Source of the DNA: FCB group bacterium
GTDB taxonomy: Bacteria; Zixibacteria; MSB-5A5; GN15; JAAZOE01
Direction of reading: 5' to 3'
DNA: 38,152 nt
Assembly: GCA_024231695.1 (NCBI GenBank)
Contig: JAAEQF010000390.1
Location: forward strand, 1 to 38,152
Within the stretch, counting starts at the first letter, position 1; each line of letters starts with the position of its first letter. Under the pieces are notes generated by a model. It did no database searches, was not told the DNA's origin, and saw nothing but the letters and a program-made list of their open reading frames with translations. The position numbers were made by a program, and so were the translations under genes. Shown here piece after piece: positions 7,707 to 16,827 of the stretch.

Positions 7707-9194
7707 CTACGGTCTTTTCCAACGCTGAAGCAATTCCAGAAGAAGCCGAACGCCATAACCGGTCGCGCCTTTGGGCGTGTACGGCTTGCCACTCGGTTCA
7801 ATATCGCAATAAGCGATGTCGATATGAGCCCAGGGCCAGTCCTTAGTGAACTTCTTCAGGAAAGCAGCCGCGGAAAGAGTTCCGGCTGGACGACCGCCTG
7901 AGTTTTTAATATCGGCCACCGATGATTTCATCAGATCGGAATATTCCGACCAGAGCGGCAGCTCCCAGACCTTCTCGCCAATCGTCTCGGATACGGCCCG
8001 GAGATTGTTGTTTAAATTCTGGCTGGTGCCGACAAACGGCGCTCCGGCATAACCGAGAATATAAAGCGAAGCTCCGGTCAAGGTGGCAATATCAATCACC
8101 GCCTGAGGATCAAAAGTATCGGCGTAATCGAGAGCATCGGCCAAAATCAACCGACCTTCGGCGTCTGTGTTAATTATCTCGATCGTATGTCCGGCCCGCG
8201 AGTTGATAATATCACCCGGCTTGGAAGCGCCGCCGGATGGCATATTTTCCGCCAGCGGCATGAGAGCGACGATGTTCATCTTGACTCCCAGACGAGCGGC
8301 GGCACAGATTACCGACAGGACTACCGCTGAACCCATCATATCACCGATCATCTCCTGCATATTCAGACCCGGTTTCAATGATATGCCACCGGAATCGAAA
8401 GTGACCCCTTTGCCAACCAACACCACCGGCTTTGACTTGGGCTTGCCGTTGTATTCAAGAATAACGAATCGAGGCGGCCGATCGGAGCCTTTGCCGACCG
8501 AATACAAGGCGTCCATCTTTTCCTTTTTGATTTCACTCGGTCCCAGGATAGTACATTTAAAACCGCACTCTTTAGCCAGTTTCTCGGCCCGCTTGGCGTA
8601 TGACTCAGGATAAAGGGTATTGCCCGGCAAAAACGTCAGGTCGCGGCACATATTCACCGCCCAGGCGACGATATCGGCCCGATCCAGACCGGTTTGAGCC
8701 TGTTTGAGCTTGCCCCCTTGAGGCACGGCAATGGTTAGAGAATCGACACCGTCGTTTTTGTCCTTATCCCCCGTTTTATAATCGAGAAAACGGTAGGTGC
8801 CCAATATGCAGCCTTCGACCAGAGCCTGCGCAATTGGATTGGTGTCCGTGCCATCATAATACATAGTTACCGATTTGACTTTGTGCTTAAGCATCATCTT
8901 GCCTATATGCCCGGCGGCCCGGCGATAGGTGTCAAAATTAATATTTTTACTTTCACCCAAACCAGCCAATACAATCCTTCCGGCGGCTGTTTCGGGTACA
9001 CGACGGATCATCACGGCCGAACCATCGGCGCCATTGAATTCACCCGATTCATACATTTCGGCAACCGCTCCACCGGAGAGGATGTCGATTTGTTCCAGCA
9101 GGTCGCTGTTCGGCACACTACTCTTATGACAAAACAACACTACCGCATTATCGGCGATGTCGAGAAATTTTGATACTGTACAGGATAGTTTCAT
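7707..9194 (-). CDS. pepA: Leucyl aminopeptidase, M17 family
   Basis: A 495-aa cytosolic hexameric aminopeptidase with two metal ions that releases N-terminal residues from peptides. The catalytic C-terminal domain shows GKGVTFDSGGISLKPG (261-276; Lys262, Asp267 and Lys274 match metal and catalytic residues of E. coli PepA), Asp285, and the family signature NTDAEGRL (342-349; Asp344, Glu346 and Arg348 ligands/catalytic). The N-terminal 160 residues form the usual Macro-like oligomerisation domain. Length is standard. GGGGAA precedes the ATG. A promoter is seen at 9230-9258, after the end of the MetE-like pair, and the gene ends at the bidirectional terminator. Confidence 0.95.
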   Translation of the reverse strand: MKLSCTVSKFLDIADNAVVLFCHKSSVPNSDLLEQIDILSGGAVAEMYESGEFNGADGSAVMIRRVPETAAGRIVLAGLGESKNINFDTYRRAAGHIGKMMLKHKVKSVTMYYDGTDTNPIAQALVEGCILGTYRFLDYKTGDKDKNDGVDSLTIAVPQGGKLKQAQTGLDRADIVAWAVNMCRDLTFLPGNTLYPESYAKRAEKLAKECGFKCTILGPSEIKKEKMDALYSVGKGSDRPPRFVILEYNGKPKSKPVVLVGKGVTFDSGGISLKPGLNMQEMIGDMMGSAVVLSVICAAARLGVKMNIVALMPLAENMPSGGASKPGDIINSRAGHTIEIINTDAEGRLILADALDYADTFDPQAVIDIATLTGASLYILGYAGAPFVGTSQNLNNNLRAVSETIGEKVWELPLWSEYSDLMKSSVADIKNSGGRPAGTLSAAAFLKKFTKDWPWAHIDIAYCDIEPSGKPYTPKGATGYGVRLLLELLQRWKRP

Positions 9195-9229
9195 ACTGTT
9201 CCCCGTTCTTGATATTTATTCAATACTTG

Positions 9230-9258
9230 AATATCCGGATTTTTTATGCCAGCGTCAA
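9230..9258 (-). promoter_or_regulatory. Predicted promoter of pepA
   Basis: On the reverse strand TTGACG (9258-9253), 17-bp spacer, GATATT (9235-9230). Confidence 0.5.
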
Positions 9259-9275
9259 TCCTATTCGGATAAATC

Positions 9276-10241
9276 CTAAACCCAACCTCGCTCCGCTTTG
9301 ATTTCATTCACTGCCCGCACCATGACTTTCAATTTGGCCTCAGCCTCCTCCATCGTTCTGGTTTTTAAACCGCAGTCGGGGTCGATAAAAACCTTGTCGG
9401 GCGGAAAAACTTCCAGCGCACCATTGATCCAGTCTTTGACCTGTTCCACCGTTTCCAAACGATGAGAGTGAATATCAAGCACTCCCACGGCAATTTCTTT
9501 GGTAAAAGGCGGATCACGAAAAAGTTCAAGATTGGTAAAGTCGGAATTGGCGAATTCCAAATCAATCTGATCCACGGGCAGGCGGAGAATGTCCGGGTAA
9601 ATGGTTTTGAAATCACCATAGCAGATATGGCTGATAGTTTTTACTTTCAAATCGGCGGTTACAATACTCATGGCCTCAATGGCCAGATCAAGTTCCTCGG
9701 GCCGGGTGGATATGGCTGGTTCGTCGATCTGAATATACTCGGCGCCGGCCCGCTGAAGATCTTTGGCCTCTTCGGCGATTACCTCGGCCAGAACCAGAGT
9801 CAACGCCCGGCGATCGGCATAATATGTGTTGAACGACCAGTCGCACAAAGTGTACGGACCGGTAAGAATACCCTTGACCGGCTTGTCGGTTAGCGACCGA
9901 GCGTATTCAAACATCTCAATCGTCATCGGCTGAGATCTTTTAATCGGCCCGTTGACGATTGGCTTTCGGTAATAACGATTGCCGTAAGACCGGACCGGAC
10001 CGGAAACAGTAAAGCCTTCCAGTTTCTCGGCAAAATAGGTGGCCATATCACCCCGTTCCATTTCTCCATCTACCAGAATATCGATTCCGATTCGTTCCTG
10101 CAACTCGACAATTTCCCGAGTGGCGTTCAATTCCAGGTCTTTCAATTCCTCGCGCGATATTTTCCGGGAGGTGTAAAGAGCCCGCGCTTTGGTTAAATAA
10201 GCCGGCTTGGGATAAGAACCCACCGAAGTCGTTTTCAGCAT
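9276..10241 (-). CDS. Core methionine synthase (MetE C-terminal barrel), zinc ligands present
   Basis: A 321-aa single (beta/alpha)8 barrel of the cobalamin-independent methionine synthase C-terminal family (Meth_synt_2). It starts LKTTSVGSYPKP. The zinc ligands of MetE are all visible: His205-x-Cys207 in ISHICYGD, Glu229 in DLEF and Cys290 in IDPDCGLK. QIDEPAIS (171-178) is the usual substrate-side motif. It should methylate homocysteine. Since there is no folate-binding N-terminal domain, the donor is probably a methyl-corrinoid protein, as proposed for the core (Mes) families. It lies 3 bp after the next gene upstream, with GAGG overlapping that gene's stop, so the two are translationally coupled. 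Which Mes family it belongs to cannot be decided by eye. Confidence 0.85.
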   Translation of the reverse strand: MLKTTSVGSYPKPAYLTKARALYTSRKISREELKDLELNATREIVELQERIGIDILVDGEMERGDMATYFAEKLEGFTVSGPVRSYGNRYYRKPIVNGPIKRSQPMTIEMFEYARSLTDKPVKGILTGPYTLCDWSFNTYYADRRALTLVLAEVIAEEAKDLQRAGAEYIQIDEPAISTRPEELDLAIEAMSIVTADLKVKTISHICYGDFKTIYPDILRLPVDQIDLEFANSDFTNLELFRDPPFTKEIAVGVLDIHSHRLETVEQVKDWINGALEVFPPDKVFIDPDCGLKTRTMEEAEAKLKVMVRAVNEIKAERGWV

Positions 10242-10244
10242 CGC

Positions 10245-11219
10245 CTACCTCGCCTTCACCGAATTGAGTTTGCGAGCGACTTCGCATAATTTATTCATTT
10301 TCGCCTGAGCGTATTTTTGCGGAAGAAACTCCAGACCACAGGAGGGTGAAAGCATCATTCTCTCCGGTGATATTTTCCGGCTCAATCGATCAACATCGGC
10401 CCGAATCTGCTTTTCATTTTCCAGCATAATATTACGCCCGTCAAAAAGCCCGGCGATCAAGACACAATCATCAAGACTCGGTACCAAGTCTATATCCCTC
10501 GGATGACTGACCAGATCCAGGCCAAGAAACTTTACTGGAAGTGACGATAGCGATCGGGCAATCGGCCGGATAGAATTGAAATAGATAAAGACACCACCCT
10601 CGCCGGAGAAACCCTTGAATATCTCGGAATAAAGTTCGGCGGCGACTTTCATGCGCCGGGGATGCAACGGCAGGGATGGTTCATCGAGCTGAATATAGCG
10701 GCAGCCGGCTTTCTGAAGTCGGTGCACTTCTTCGGCCAATATTTCCGCCATGGCCTCGGCCAAGCGGTTGAACGATTTATAATAATGATTTTCCGCCAGA
10801 TCACAGAAAGTAATCGGTCCACAAAGTACGGCCTTGACCGGCCGCACGCTGTTTTCGGCGGCAAACCGGTATTCATCGACAATAATATCTTTGGACAGAG
10901 ACATCAGGTCGATTATCTGCGGCCTGCGATAATAAACGTTGTTGTCGTAGAAGCGGCGCAATCCTCCGGCCCGAACCGAATTCAGAGAACTCGCCAGCGG
11001 CCAGCTCAACTCCGACCAGCGTATCTGCCCATCGGTGATAATATCGATCCCGGCCGACTGCTGATCATTTATACACCGCCTGATCGTCAGTCTGTAAACC
11101 TCTTCCAGACGGCCTGAGTCTATCCTGCCTTTCTCGGCATCATTTATTGCCTTGCGCAAATTTACGCCGTCACGGATAGATGGAATTTTCGGATAACTTC
11201 CGACCACCGTGGTTATCAT
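10245..11219 (-). CDS. MetE-like barrel paralogue lacking most zinc ligands
   Basis: A 324-aa barrel homologous to its downstream neighbour (ITTVVGSYPKIP start, IQLDEPSLPLHPRR near 176-189, SPSCGLEF near 291-298). At the zinc site the HxC pair is replaced by Tyr213-Phe-Asn215 and the Glu by Asp235; only Cys294 remains. It therefore resembles the non-catalytic first barrel of two-barrel MetE more than the second. It begins 5 bp after the aroC stop and ends 3 bp before the zinc-containing copy, in the same order as the N- and C-barrels of fused MetE. It may bind the methyl donor or form a heterodimer; this is inference. Confidence 0.8.
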   Translation of the reverse strand: MITTVVGSYPKIPSIRDGVNLRKAINDAEKGRIDSGRLEEVYRLTIRRCINDQQSAGIDIITDGQIRWSELSWPLASSLNSVRAGGLRRFYDNNVYYRRPQIIDLMSLSKDIIVDEYRFAAENSVRPVKAVLCGPITFCDLAENHYYKSFNRLAEAMAEILAEEVHRLQKAGCRYIQLDEPSLPLHPRRMKVAAELYSEIFKGFSGEGGVFIYFNSIRPIARSLSSLPVKFLGLDLVSHPRDIDLVPSLDDCVLIAGLFDGRNIMLENEKQIRADVDRLSRKISPERMMLSPSCGLEFLPQKYAQAKMNKLCEVARKLNSVKAR

Positions 11220-11224
11220 AAACC

Positions 11225-12418
11225 CTAAAACTCCCTTTTCAAATACGCCTCAAAAGCGGCTTCGATATCGGCCAGCGAATCGTTGCCGAATTTATCGGTA
11301 AAGGCCGAAGCCATAACCATCGCCATCATCGCTTCGCCAACCACGGCCGCCGCCGGGACGACACAAACATCCGACCGTTCGGTAATAGCTCGAGCCGCAC
11401 TTTTATTTATTACGTCCACCGTCTCCAACGGTTTCATCAGCGTCGCAATCGGTTTGCAGGCGGCCCGGATTATTAATTCGCTGCCGTTGGTCATCCCTCC
11501 TTCGATCCCTCCAGCCCGGTTGGTCCGACGATAAAAACCACGACTGCGTACTGAGCCGGATGGTTTATAATAGAGAGCATCATGCACGGCCGATCCTTTT
11601 TTTGCGGCCGAAGCAAATCCGTCGCCAATCTCCACACCTTTGACCGATTGAATCGACATCATGGCCGCAGCCAGTGCCCCATCCAATCGGGTAAACCACT
11701 GGGCCATCGATCCCAGCCCGATGGGTAGATTGGAAATGCGCACCTCAAACACACCTCCCAGCGTATCCCCGTTTTTGCGAGCGGCTTTGATTTCCGCTTT
11801 CATTTCGGCGGAGACCGCCGGATCGACACATCTGACTTCCGAACGATCCGCCTTGGAAACAATTTCATCGAAAGCAATTTTTTTTCGTTTCATCCGGGCT
11901 CGACCGATGGACAATACATGAGAAACCATTCGGATATCGAAATATTCCAGAAGTTGTCCGGCGATTGCCCCACAAGCCACGCGCGCCGCCGTTTCTCGAG
12001 CCGACGCTCGCTCAAGAACATTACGAAGATCACGGGTATCATATTTGACCGCCCCGGATAGATCGGCATGTCCCGGTCTTGGCCGGGTTGTGTCATTCGC
12101 CAGACGTTTCTGGCGAGCATTCAGCCGGCTCGAAACGGGCCGAATCGGGTCCATAAGTTTTTTCCAGTTCGACCAGTCCCGGTTTTCAATAATGATTGCA
12201 ATCGGCGAACCGAGCGTTATCCCCTGGCGCAGACCGGAAAGGATCCGAGCTCGGTCATGTTCGATTTTCATCCGACCACCACGCCCAAAACCGCCCTGGC
12301 GACGAGTTAGTTGCCGATTTATCTTATCAATGGAAATTTTTAGGCCCGCGGGAAATGATTCAATCTGGCCGATTAAAGCTTGACCATGAGACTCCCCGGC
12401 GGTTAGAAATCGGAGCAT
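11225..12418 (-). CDS. aroC: Chorismate synthase
   Basis: A 397-aa enzyme converting 5-enolpyruvylshikimate-3-phosphate to chorismate with reduced FMN, the last shikimate step. It begins MLRFLTAGESHGQALIG, and shows FGRGGRMKIEHDRA, RPGHADLSGAVKY, the ERASARETAARVACGAIAGQ helix and GGIEGGMTNG. The frame is open to a codon at 12469, but AGGAGG (12428-12423) marks ATG 12418 as the start, matching the family N-terminus. A weak promoter lies at 12441-12469. It heads a tight unit with the two MetE-like genes (gap 5 bp). Linking aromatic and methionine synthesis may be only housekeeping packing. Confidence 0.95.
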   Translation of the reverse strand: MLRFLTAGESHGQALIGQIESFPAGLKISIDKINRQLTRRQGGFGRGGRMKIEHDRARILSGLRQGITLGSPIAIIIENRDWSNWKKLMDPIRPVSSRLNARQKRLANDTTRPRPGHADLSGAVKYDTRDLRNVLERASARETAARVACGAIAGQLLEYFDIRMVSHVLSIGRARMKRKKIAFDEIVSKADRSEVRCVDPAVSAEMKAEIKAARKNGDTLGGVFEVRISNLPIGLGSMAQWFTRLDGALAAAMMSIQSVKGVEIGDGFASAAKKGSAVHDALYYKPSGSVRSRGFYRRTNRAGGIEGGMTNGSELIIRAACKPIATLMKPLETVDVINKSAARAITERSDVCVVPAAAVVGEAMMAMVMASAFTDKFGNDSLADIEAAFEAYLKREF

Positions 12419-12440
12419 ATGCCCTCCTCTGCTTTTCCCC

Positions 12441-12469
12441 AAGATAGGCGAGGCGGCTAGGGAGGGCAA
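12441..12469 (-). promoter_or_regulatory. Possible promoter of aroC and the MetE-like pair
   Basis: On the reverse strand TTGCCC (12469-12464), 17-bp spacer, TATCTT (12446-12441). Each box matches the consensus at four of six positions, so read-through from the HDOD gene is an alternative. Confidence 0.35.
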
Positions 12470-12479
12470 TATTTATCTA

Positions 12480-13799
12480 TCAGAATTCGTTCGACTGTTC
12501 CACAATAGTTAGACCAATCTCTTCCATTTCCACCATCCGGCAAGCTATACGGTCATCGATATTGATGGCATTGGATTCGCTGTACCGTTCCATATCCTCA
12601 AGATTGGTCAAATCCCGCAATTCGGCCAGTACCGCCAGAATCTTCAATACCGACTTTTCGACCACACCAAGGAGATGATCCATCTTGTCTTCCTTATCAA
12701 CGATCGTCCCTTTGTCAATCATCATCTTGATCAACTGGGCGCGCCCGGAGATGGCCATGGTGGAATTATTGAGATAGTGAGACAGAGTGGCAATAGCCAC
12801 GTTCTTGGCTTCCATGGCCGCCGTCCGTCTTTCTTCGACCAAAATCCGCTGAGATAGTTCCTGCCGCTCACGAAACAGATTTTCGATTGTAATAAAGGAA
12901 TTAAACAGTTCCTTGTTGGCCCGAGTCAAAACCTCGTTCGGCTCACCGATATCGATACCCATGTATTCGGCTGTAGTTATGGTTTCGGTCAGAAGCGAAA
13001 AAGAGATATCATCGATTTTTTCTCGGCTGATATCCATCATCGAACACATCTGATTTACAGCGGCGATACGTTGGGCAATCTGCTGAGGTCGGTTGTCGAG
13101 AGCGGATTTACTGATCAGCTCCGACAACTGCACGATCTCCACAATACCGATTTCATCGATACGACTGGGCAATTCATGATGCTTACTAATTGAATCACAC
13201 AGAGGCTTGGGAAAATTCCACTTCTCCGCCAGCATCCCGCCAATAGTCGCGTGATCAATACCCAGAATATTGCGCTCGGCTTCAATCAGACTGGGATACT
13301 CTTCCAACCGACTGATCACCTGTTTATAATCGTCCGGGAAATGATGGATGAAATAAACCATGCCGATATCGTGCAATAGCCCGGCCACGAATACTTCCTC
13401 GCCGATGTTGATATCAAGAACATCGGCCAGCATATTGCAACCGATAGCCACCGATATGAAATGACTGGATAGCTCTTTCATATCGAGATTGTAATCATCT
13501 TCCAGCCGTTCGGTCTGAAAAACCGATGCCGACAAGGCCAGACATTTGACCTGCATCATGCCCAGCATAACCACCGCCTGCTTAACCGTCGATATCTGCG
13601 ACCGCTGACGATAAAAAGCGGAGTTGGCCATTTTGAGTATTTTACTGGTCAGACCGGGATCTTTTAATATTACCTCGCTGAGGTCTTCCATGGAAAAATC
13701 ATCCTTGCCGACCATATTCAAAATCTGAGTCAAACTCTGCGGCATGGACAATAGCGAGTCGCCTCGCTGCAATTTTTCTACGAACTTTAATTCTTTCAT
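12480..13799 (-). CDS. HDOD-domain signalling protein with C-terminal DHp-like helix pair
   Basis: A 439-aa cytosolic protein. The HDOD domain (about 10-215) has PQSLTQILNMVG, DPGLTSKILKMANSAFY and an HD pair at His143-Asp144 (LLHDIGM). After a helical linker, 330-395 resembles a histidine-kinase dimerisation domain: IATLSHYLNNSTMAISGRAQ, with His341 in H-box position. No ATPase (CA) domain follows, so it cannot autophosphorylate by itself. The same GRAQL-type segment occurs in the large signalling protein just upstream (85-bp gap), and the two probably act in one pathway. HDOD proteins often control motility, biofilm or competence; no output can be assigned here. Confidence 0.85.
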   Translation of the reverse strand: MKELKFVEKLQRGDSLLSMPQSLTQILNMVGKDDFSMEDLSEVILKDPGLTSKILKMANSAFYRQRSQISTVKQAVVMLGMMQVKCLALSASVFQTERLEDDYNLDMKELSSHFISVAIGCNMLADVLDINIGEEVFVAGLLHDIGMVYFIHHFPDDYKQVISRLEEYPSLIEAERNILGIDHATIGGMLAEKWNFPKPLCDSISKHHELPSRIDEIGIVEIVQLSELISKSALDNRPQQIAQRIAAVNQMCSMMDISREKIDDISFSLLTETITTAEYMGIDIGEPNEVLTRANKELFNSFITIENLFRERQELSQRILVEERRTAAMEAKNVAIATLSHYLNNSTMAISGRAQLIKMMIDKGTIVDKEDKMDHLLGVVEKSVLKILAVLAELRDLTNLEDMERYSESNAINIDDRIACRMVEMEEIGLTIVEQSNEF

Positions 13800-13884
13800 A
13801 ACTTCCCAAGAGTGAAACAGGTGATGTAAATTATTGTTTCTTATAAATATATCGGTAAAAAACGAAGATGATTTAGATTGATCA

Positions 13885-16827
13885 TCAGGATAAGAGATGT
13901 TTTTTTCGGGCCAGCCGAATCACTTCCGTAAGTTGTTCTATCTTAAACGGTTTAGCTAACGTAAAATCAACTCCAGCCCGGCGGATATTCTCCGGATCAA
14001 GATCCATCCCCCAGCCGGTTATCATTATCACCGGCGTGTCCGGCGAATAATGCTTGACCTCGCGGGCAACATCCCAACCGGAGACCTCGCCCATGGCCAG
14101 ATCAACCATGACGATATCAAAATTCTCTCGGCGGAATTTCTCCATCCCGGCAATCGGGTCGAGTTCGGCCGTAAGTTCCAGATCGAGTGACTGGCAGATG
14201 CCGGAAAGCAAATCCAAAATCATCTGCTGGTCGTCGATGGCCAGGATGCGTAAACCGGCCATACCGTTTTTGGTGGCCTTGACGGCATTTTTTTTCTCCG
14301 TCGTTTCGGTTGGCGGAAACCGGAATGACAGATATGTCGGCTGACGACCGAAACGGTCAAAAGAAACCTCGCCCTTATTTTCAATCAAAACGGAAATCAA
14401 TTCCTCACCGACAATATCCCGGGGCAATACATCCGGTGCGCCGAAATCGAAATCGGCCGGATTGAATTGGCGCTGTTTATCCCGCGAACCGCGTACAAGG
14501 CTGATATAAAACCTCTGATCGATAGTCTCACTCTTAAGAAAGACCTCATCCCCTTCATCCAGAAGATGCACAAATCTTTCCAGCACCGCCTCGATAAACC
14601 GGCTTAATTTATCGCCCTCGACGATTTCTGGTTCGGGGGAAGTCAGCTCCTTTTGCAGACGCACTGGGGTGTTGTCGTCGAACATATACAGGTTGCCGGT
14701 CACGTGCCGCCGCTTCAAGAATATATCGACTTTCGGCACCAGCCCCTCGTTTCCATCAACAGGTGGGTTGACGCCGCTCTGCAAAAGCTTAATCGACTCG
14801 GCCGCTGATTCAGCCGCGCGCGATATTTCTTCGGTGGTATAGCGGGTTCGGCCCGGAAGATCGGTTTGACGCGACATCAACTGTGCTCGGCCGATAACTG
14901 TCGCCAGGTCATTGTTAATTTGATTGAAAATATGTCCGGCGTTCTGCCAGGCTCCATCCGGCAAATCTTGATACTGGTCCTCGGCCATACGCGCCATGGA
15001 TAACTTGATCGACAGAAGTTGGGCGGCCAATAGCAGGATACCCTTTTCCCGGCGAAGCGTGGCCGCCTCAGCGGCATGACTGAAGACCGTCATTACTCCG
15101 ACCGCCTCATCCAAAATCTTGACCGGAACCAGTAAATGATAATCGGGCAATCCCTTCTCCCCGAACAAACGGCCGAATAAATCCTGATTGACCGGTTCCA
15201 TATTCTGCCAGCTTTTTTCCAGCTGAGCCCGGCCGGTACATTCCTGCACATCACCGGTAGCTGCCGCCCGGCCGATCGGTCCTTCACCTGGTAAAATAAT
15301 CGTTTCGTCTTCTCCACCGGCATTATCGAGCAGGCGGAAACCCTTTTGTTCATCACTTACAAAAACCAGCACCGTCGTCTTATCACCGCCGATTTTGCCC
15401 GCTTCCTCGACAAATCGTTCGAACATAACCGTAGTCGGATCGGATTGATTGATTTTAAGAATATTCAAAAGAGCGCCAACGGCACTCTGATTGAGTTCAT
15501 CGGTTTCTTTTAAACCGGCCAGAGTCAAATTGACTGCCGCCAGGCCGATCATGGTTTCAATTTCAGCGATAAAAGATTCTGTCAGGCGCAACCCGTTACC
15601 GGGAGCTTCAACCAAAAGTGCGTATTCACCGGGGGTCTGAAGTTCCAGCGGACATAGCAGAGTCGAACGAGTGATTTCGGTACCACCGGCGGCGATGCGC
15701 GACTCCTGATTGAGAATTACCATTTTCCGGCGGCGGATGGCATCGATGACGGCAACGATGTAAGACTCACTCTGGCCGGCGGTATCGGGGGCAATCTCAA
15801 AACGGACCTCATCCTCCAGTTCGCCGTCGATCAAACGGACGATCCGGCAGGCGGTTGCCTGCTGCCGTTCGGCAATATACTTGCAAACGGCTAAGAGCGC
15901 CTGATCGGTGCTTTCTGCTCCGGCGGTAAGATTGAGAAAAGATTGCAGGTTTTGAAGACGATCGGCACTGTTATCGAGACGGCGGGACAGTTTCTGGTTT
16001 TCGCGGGTCAGGCGATTTGTTTCGACTACTCCGGCCAACGCTTCGGCCGCAGCCCCCAAAAGCATACGATCCGGTTTTTCAAATCGAAACGGCTTGTCGG
16101 CCAGAACCAATAGGGCGCCCAGAGCATGATCGCGGATGACCAGGGGGACGGCCGCAGCCGACATGGTTATATCACGTCCGGCCAGAAGCAGTTTGCGGCT
16201 GGATGGATCGGATGTGGCCAGATCGCCGGATACGAATGGCGCTTGTTCACCGGCCGCCCGGGAGATGATATCCTGACCCAGCGGAAATCGTTCCAGTCGG
16301 CTCAACTCGTGTTTGTCCAGCCCAATATGACTTACCAGATACATCTCCCGCTTTGACGGGTTGGTTAAAAATACAGCACCTTTGGAAATAACCAGAAAGC
16401 TGGCCAGCTCCCGCAGAACCAGAGCAAAAAGCTCGGTGACCGGATACGGCTGAGAACTGATCTGGCGGATATTTTCCAGAAGAGCGATCCGCCCCGAACG
16501 GCCGTTTATTTCTCGCCGGTAATGATTGAGATGAATAGGAAAGGCCATCGCCGTAGTCAAGAGCATGAAAAAACCGGTCAGAAATAGAAGAACGAAAACA
16601 ATCTTGAGAATCGGGTAAATTTGCGGCAAAAACCAATCGCCGTAACCGGGAAAGCTGGTGAAGACAGCCAGAATCGAGGCCAGAACCCAGAGAATCAAAC
16701 CTACAAAATAACGCCCGCGATTGGGAAAACTCTCCCCTTCCACCCGGGAAGACTTAGCCACTGAAAAAAGCAAAGCGAAAACCGTCAGGGCAAAATAGAC
16801 AATACTGGCCGCCAGTTCAATCGTCAT
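13885..16827 (-). CDS. Membrane GAF-domain signalling protein with C-terminal receiver
   Basis: A 980-aa protein. It has about three N-terminal membrane segments (about 3-22, 40-60, 75-96), then GAF-like segments (about 125-275, 300-440 and 470-620; the last two are weak), then a DHp-like stretch near 630-690 with HIFNQINNDLATVIGRAQLM. The region where an ATPase domain is expected (about 735-845) shows no N, G1 or G2 boxes. A complete receiver domain ends the protein: Asp865-Asp866, phospho-acceptor Asp909 in VMVDLAMGEVSGWD, and Lys959 in AKPF. It is therefore a hybrid-type sensor with a missing or highly degenerate kinase core. Its ATG overlaps the miaB stop (TGATG). Confidence 0.8.
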   Translation of the reverse strand: MTIELAASIVYFALTVFALLFSVAKSSRVEGESFPNRGRYFVGLILWVLASILAVFTSFPGYGDWFLPQIYPILKIVFVLLFLTGFFMLLTTAMAFPIHLNHYRREINGRSGRIALLENIRQISSQPYPVTELFALVLRELASFLVISKGAVFLTNPSKREMYLVSHIGLDKHELSRLERFPLGQDIISRAAGEQAPFVSGDLATSDPSSRKLLLAGRDITMSAAAVPLVIRDHALGALLVLADKPFRFEKPDRMLLGAAAEALAGVVETNRLTRENQKLSRRLDNSADRLQNLQSFLNLTAGAESTDQALLAVCKYIAERQQATACRIVRLIDGELEDEVRFEIAPDTAGQSESYIVAVIDAIRRRKMVILNQESRIAAGGTEITRSTLLCPLELQTPGEYALLVEAPGNGLRLTESFIAEIETMIGLAAVNLTLAGLKETDELNQSAVGALLNILKINQSDPTTVMFERFVEEAGKIGGDKTTVLVFVSDEQKGFRLLDNAGGEDETIILPGEGPIGRAAATGDVQECTGRAQLEKSWQNMEPVNQDLFGRLFGEKGLPDYHLLVPVKILDEAVGVMTVFSHAAEAATLRREKGILLLAAQLLSIKLSMARMAEDQYQDLPDGAWQNAGHIFNQINNDLATVIGRAQLMSRQTDLPGRTRYTTEEISRAAESAAESIKLLQSGVNPPVDGNEGLVPKVDIFLKRRHVTGNLYMFDDNTPVRLQKELTSPEPEIVEGDKLSRFIEAVLERFVHLLDEGDEVFLKSETIDQRFYISLVRGSRDKQRQFNPADFDFGAPDVLPRDIVGEELISVLIENKGEVSFDRFGRQPTYLSFRFPPTETTEKKNAVKATKNGMAGLRILAIDDQQMILDLLSGICQSLDLELTAELDPIAGMEKFRRENFDIVMVDLAMGEVSGWDVAREVKHYSPDTPVIMITGWGMDLDPENIRRAGVDFTLAKPFKIEQLTEVIRLARKKHLLS

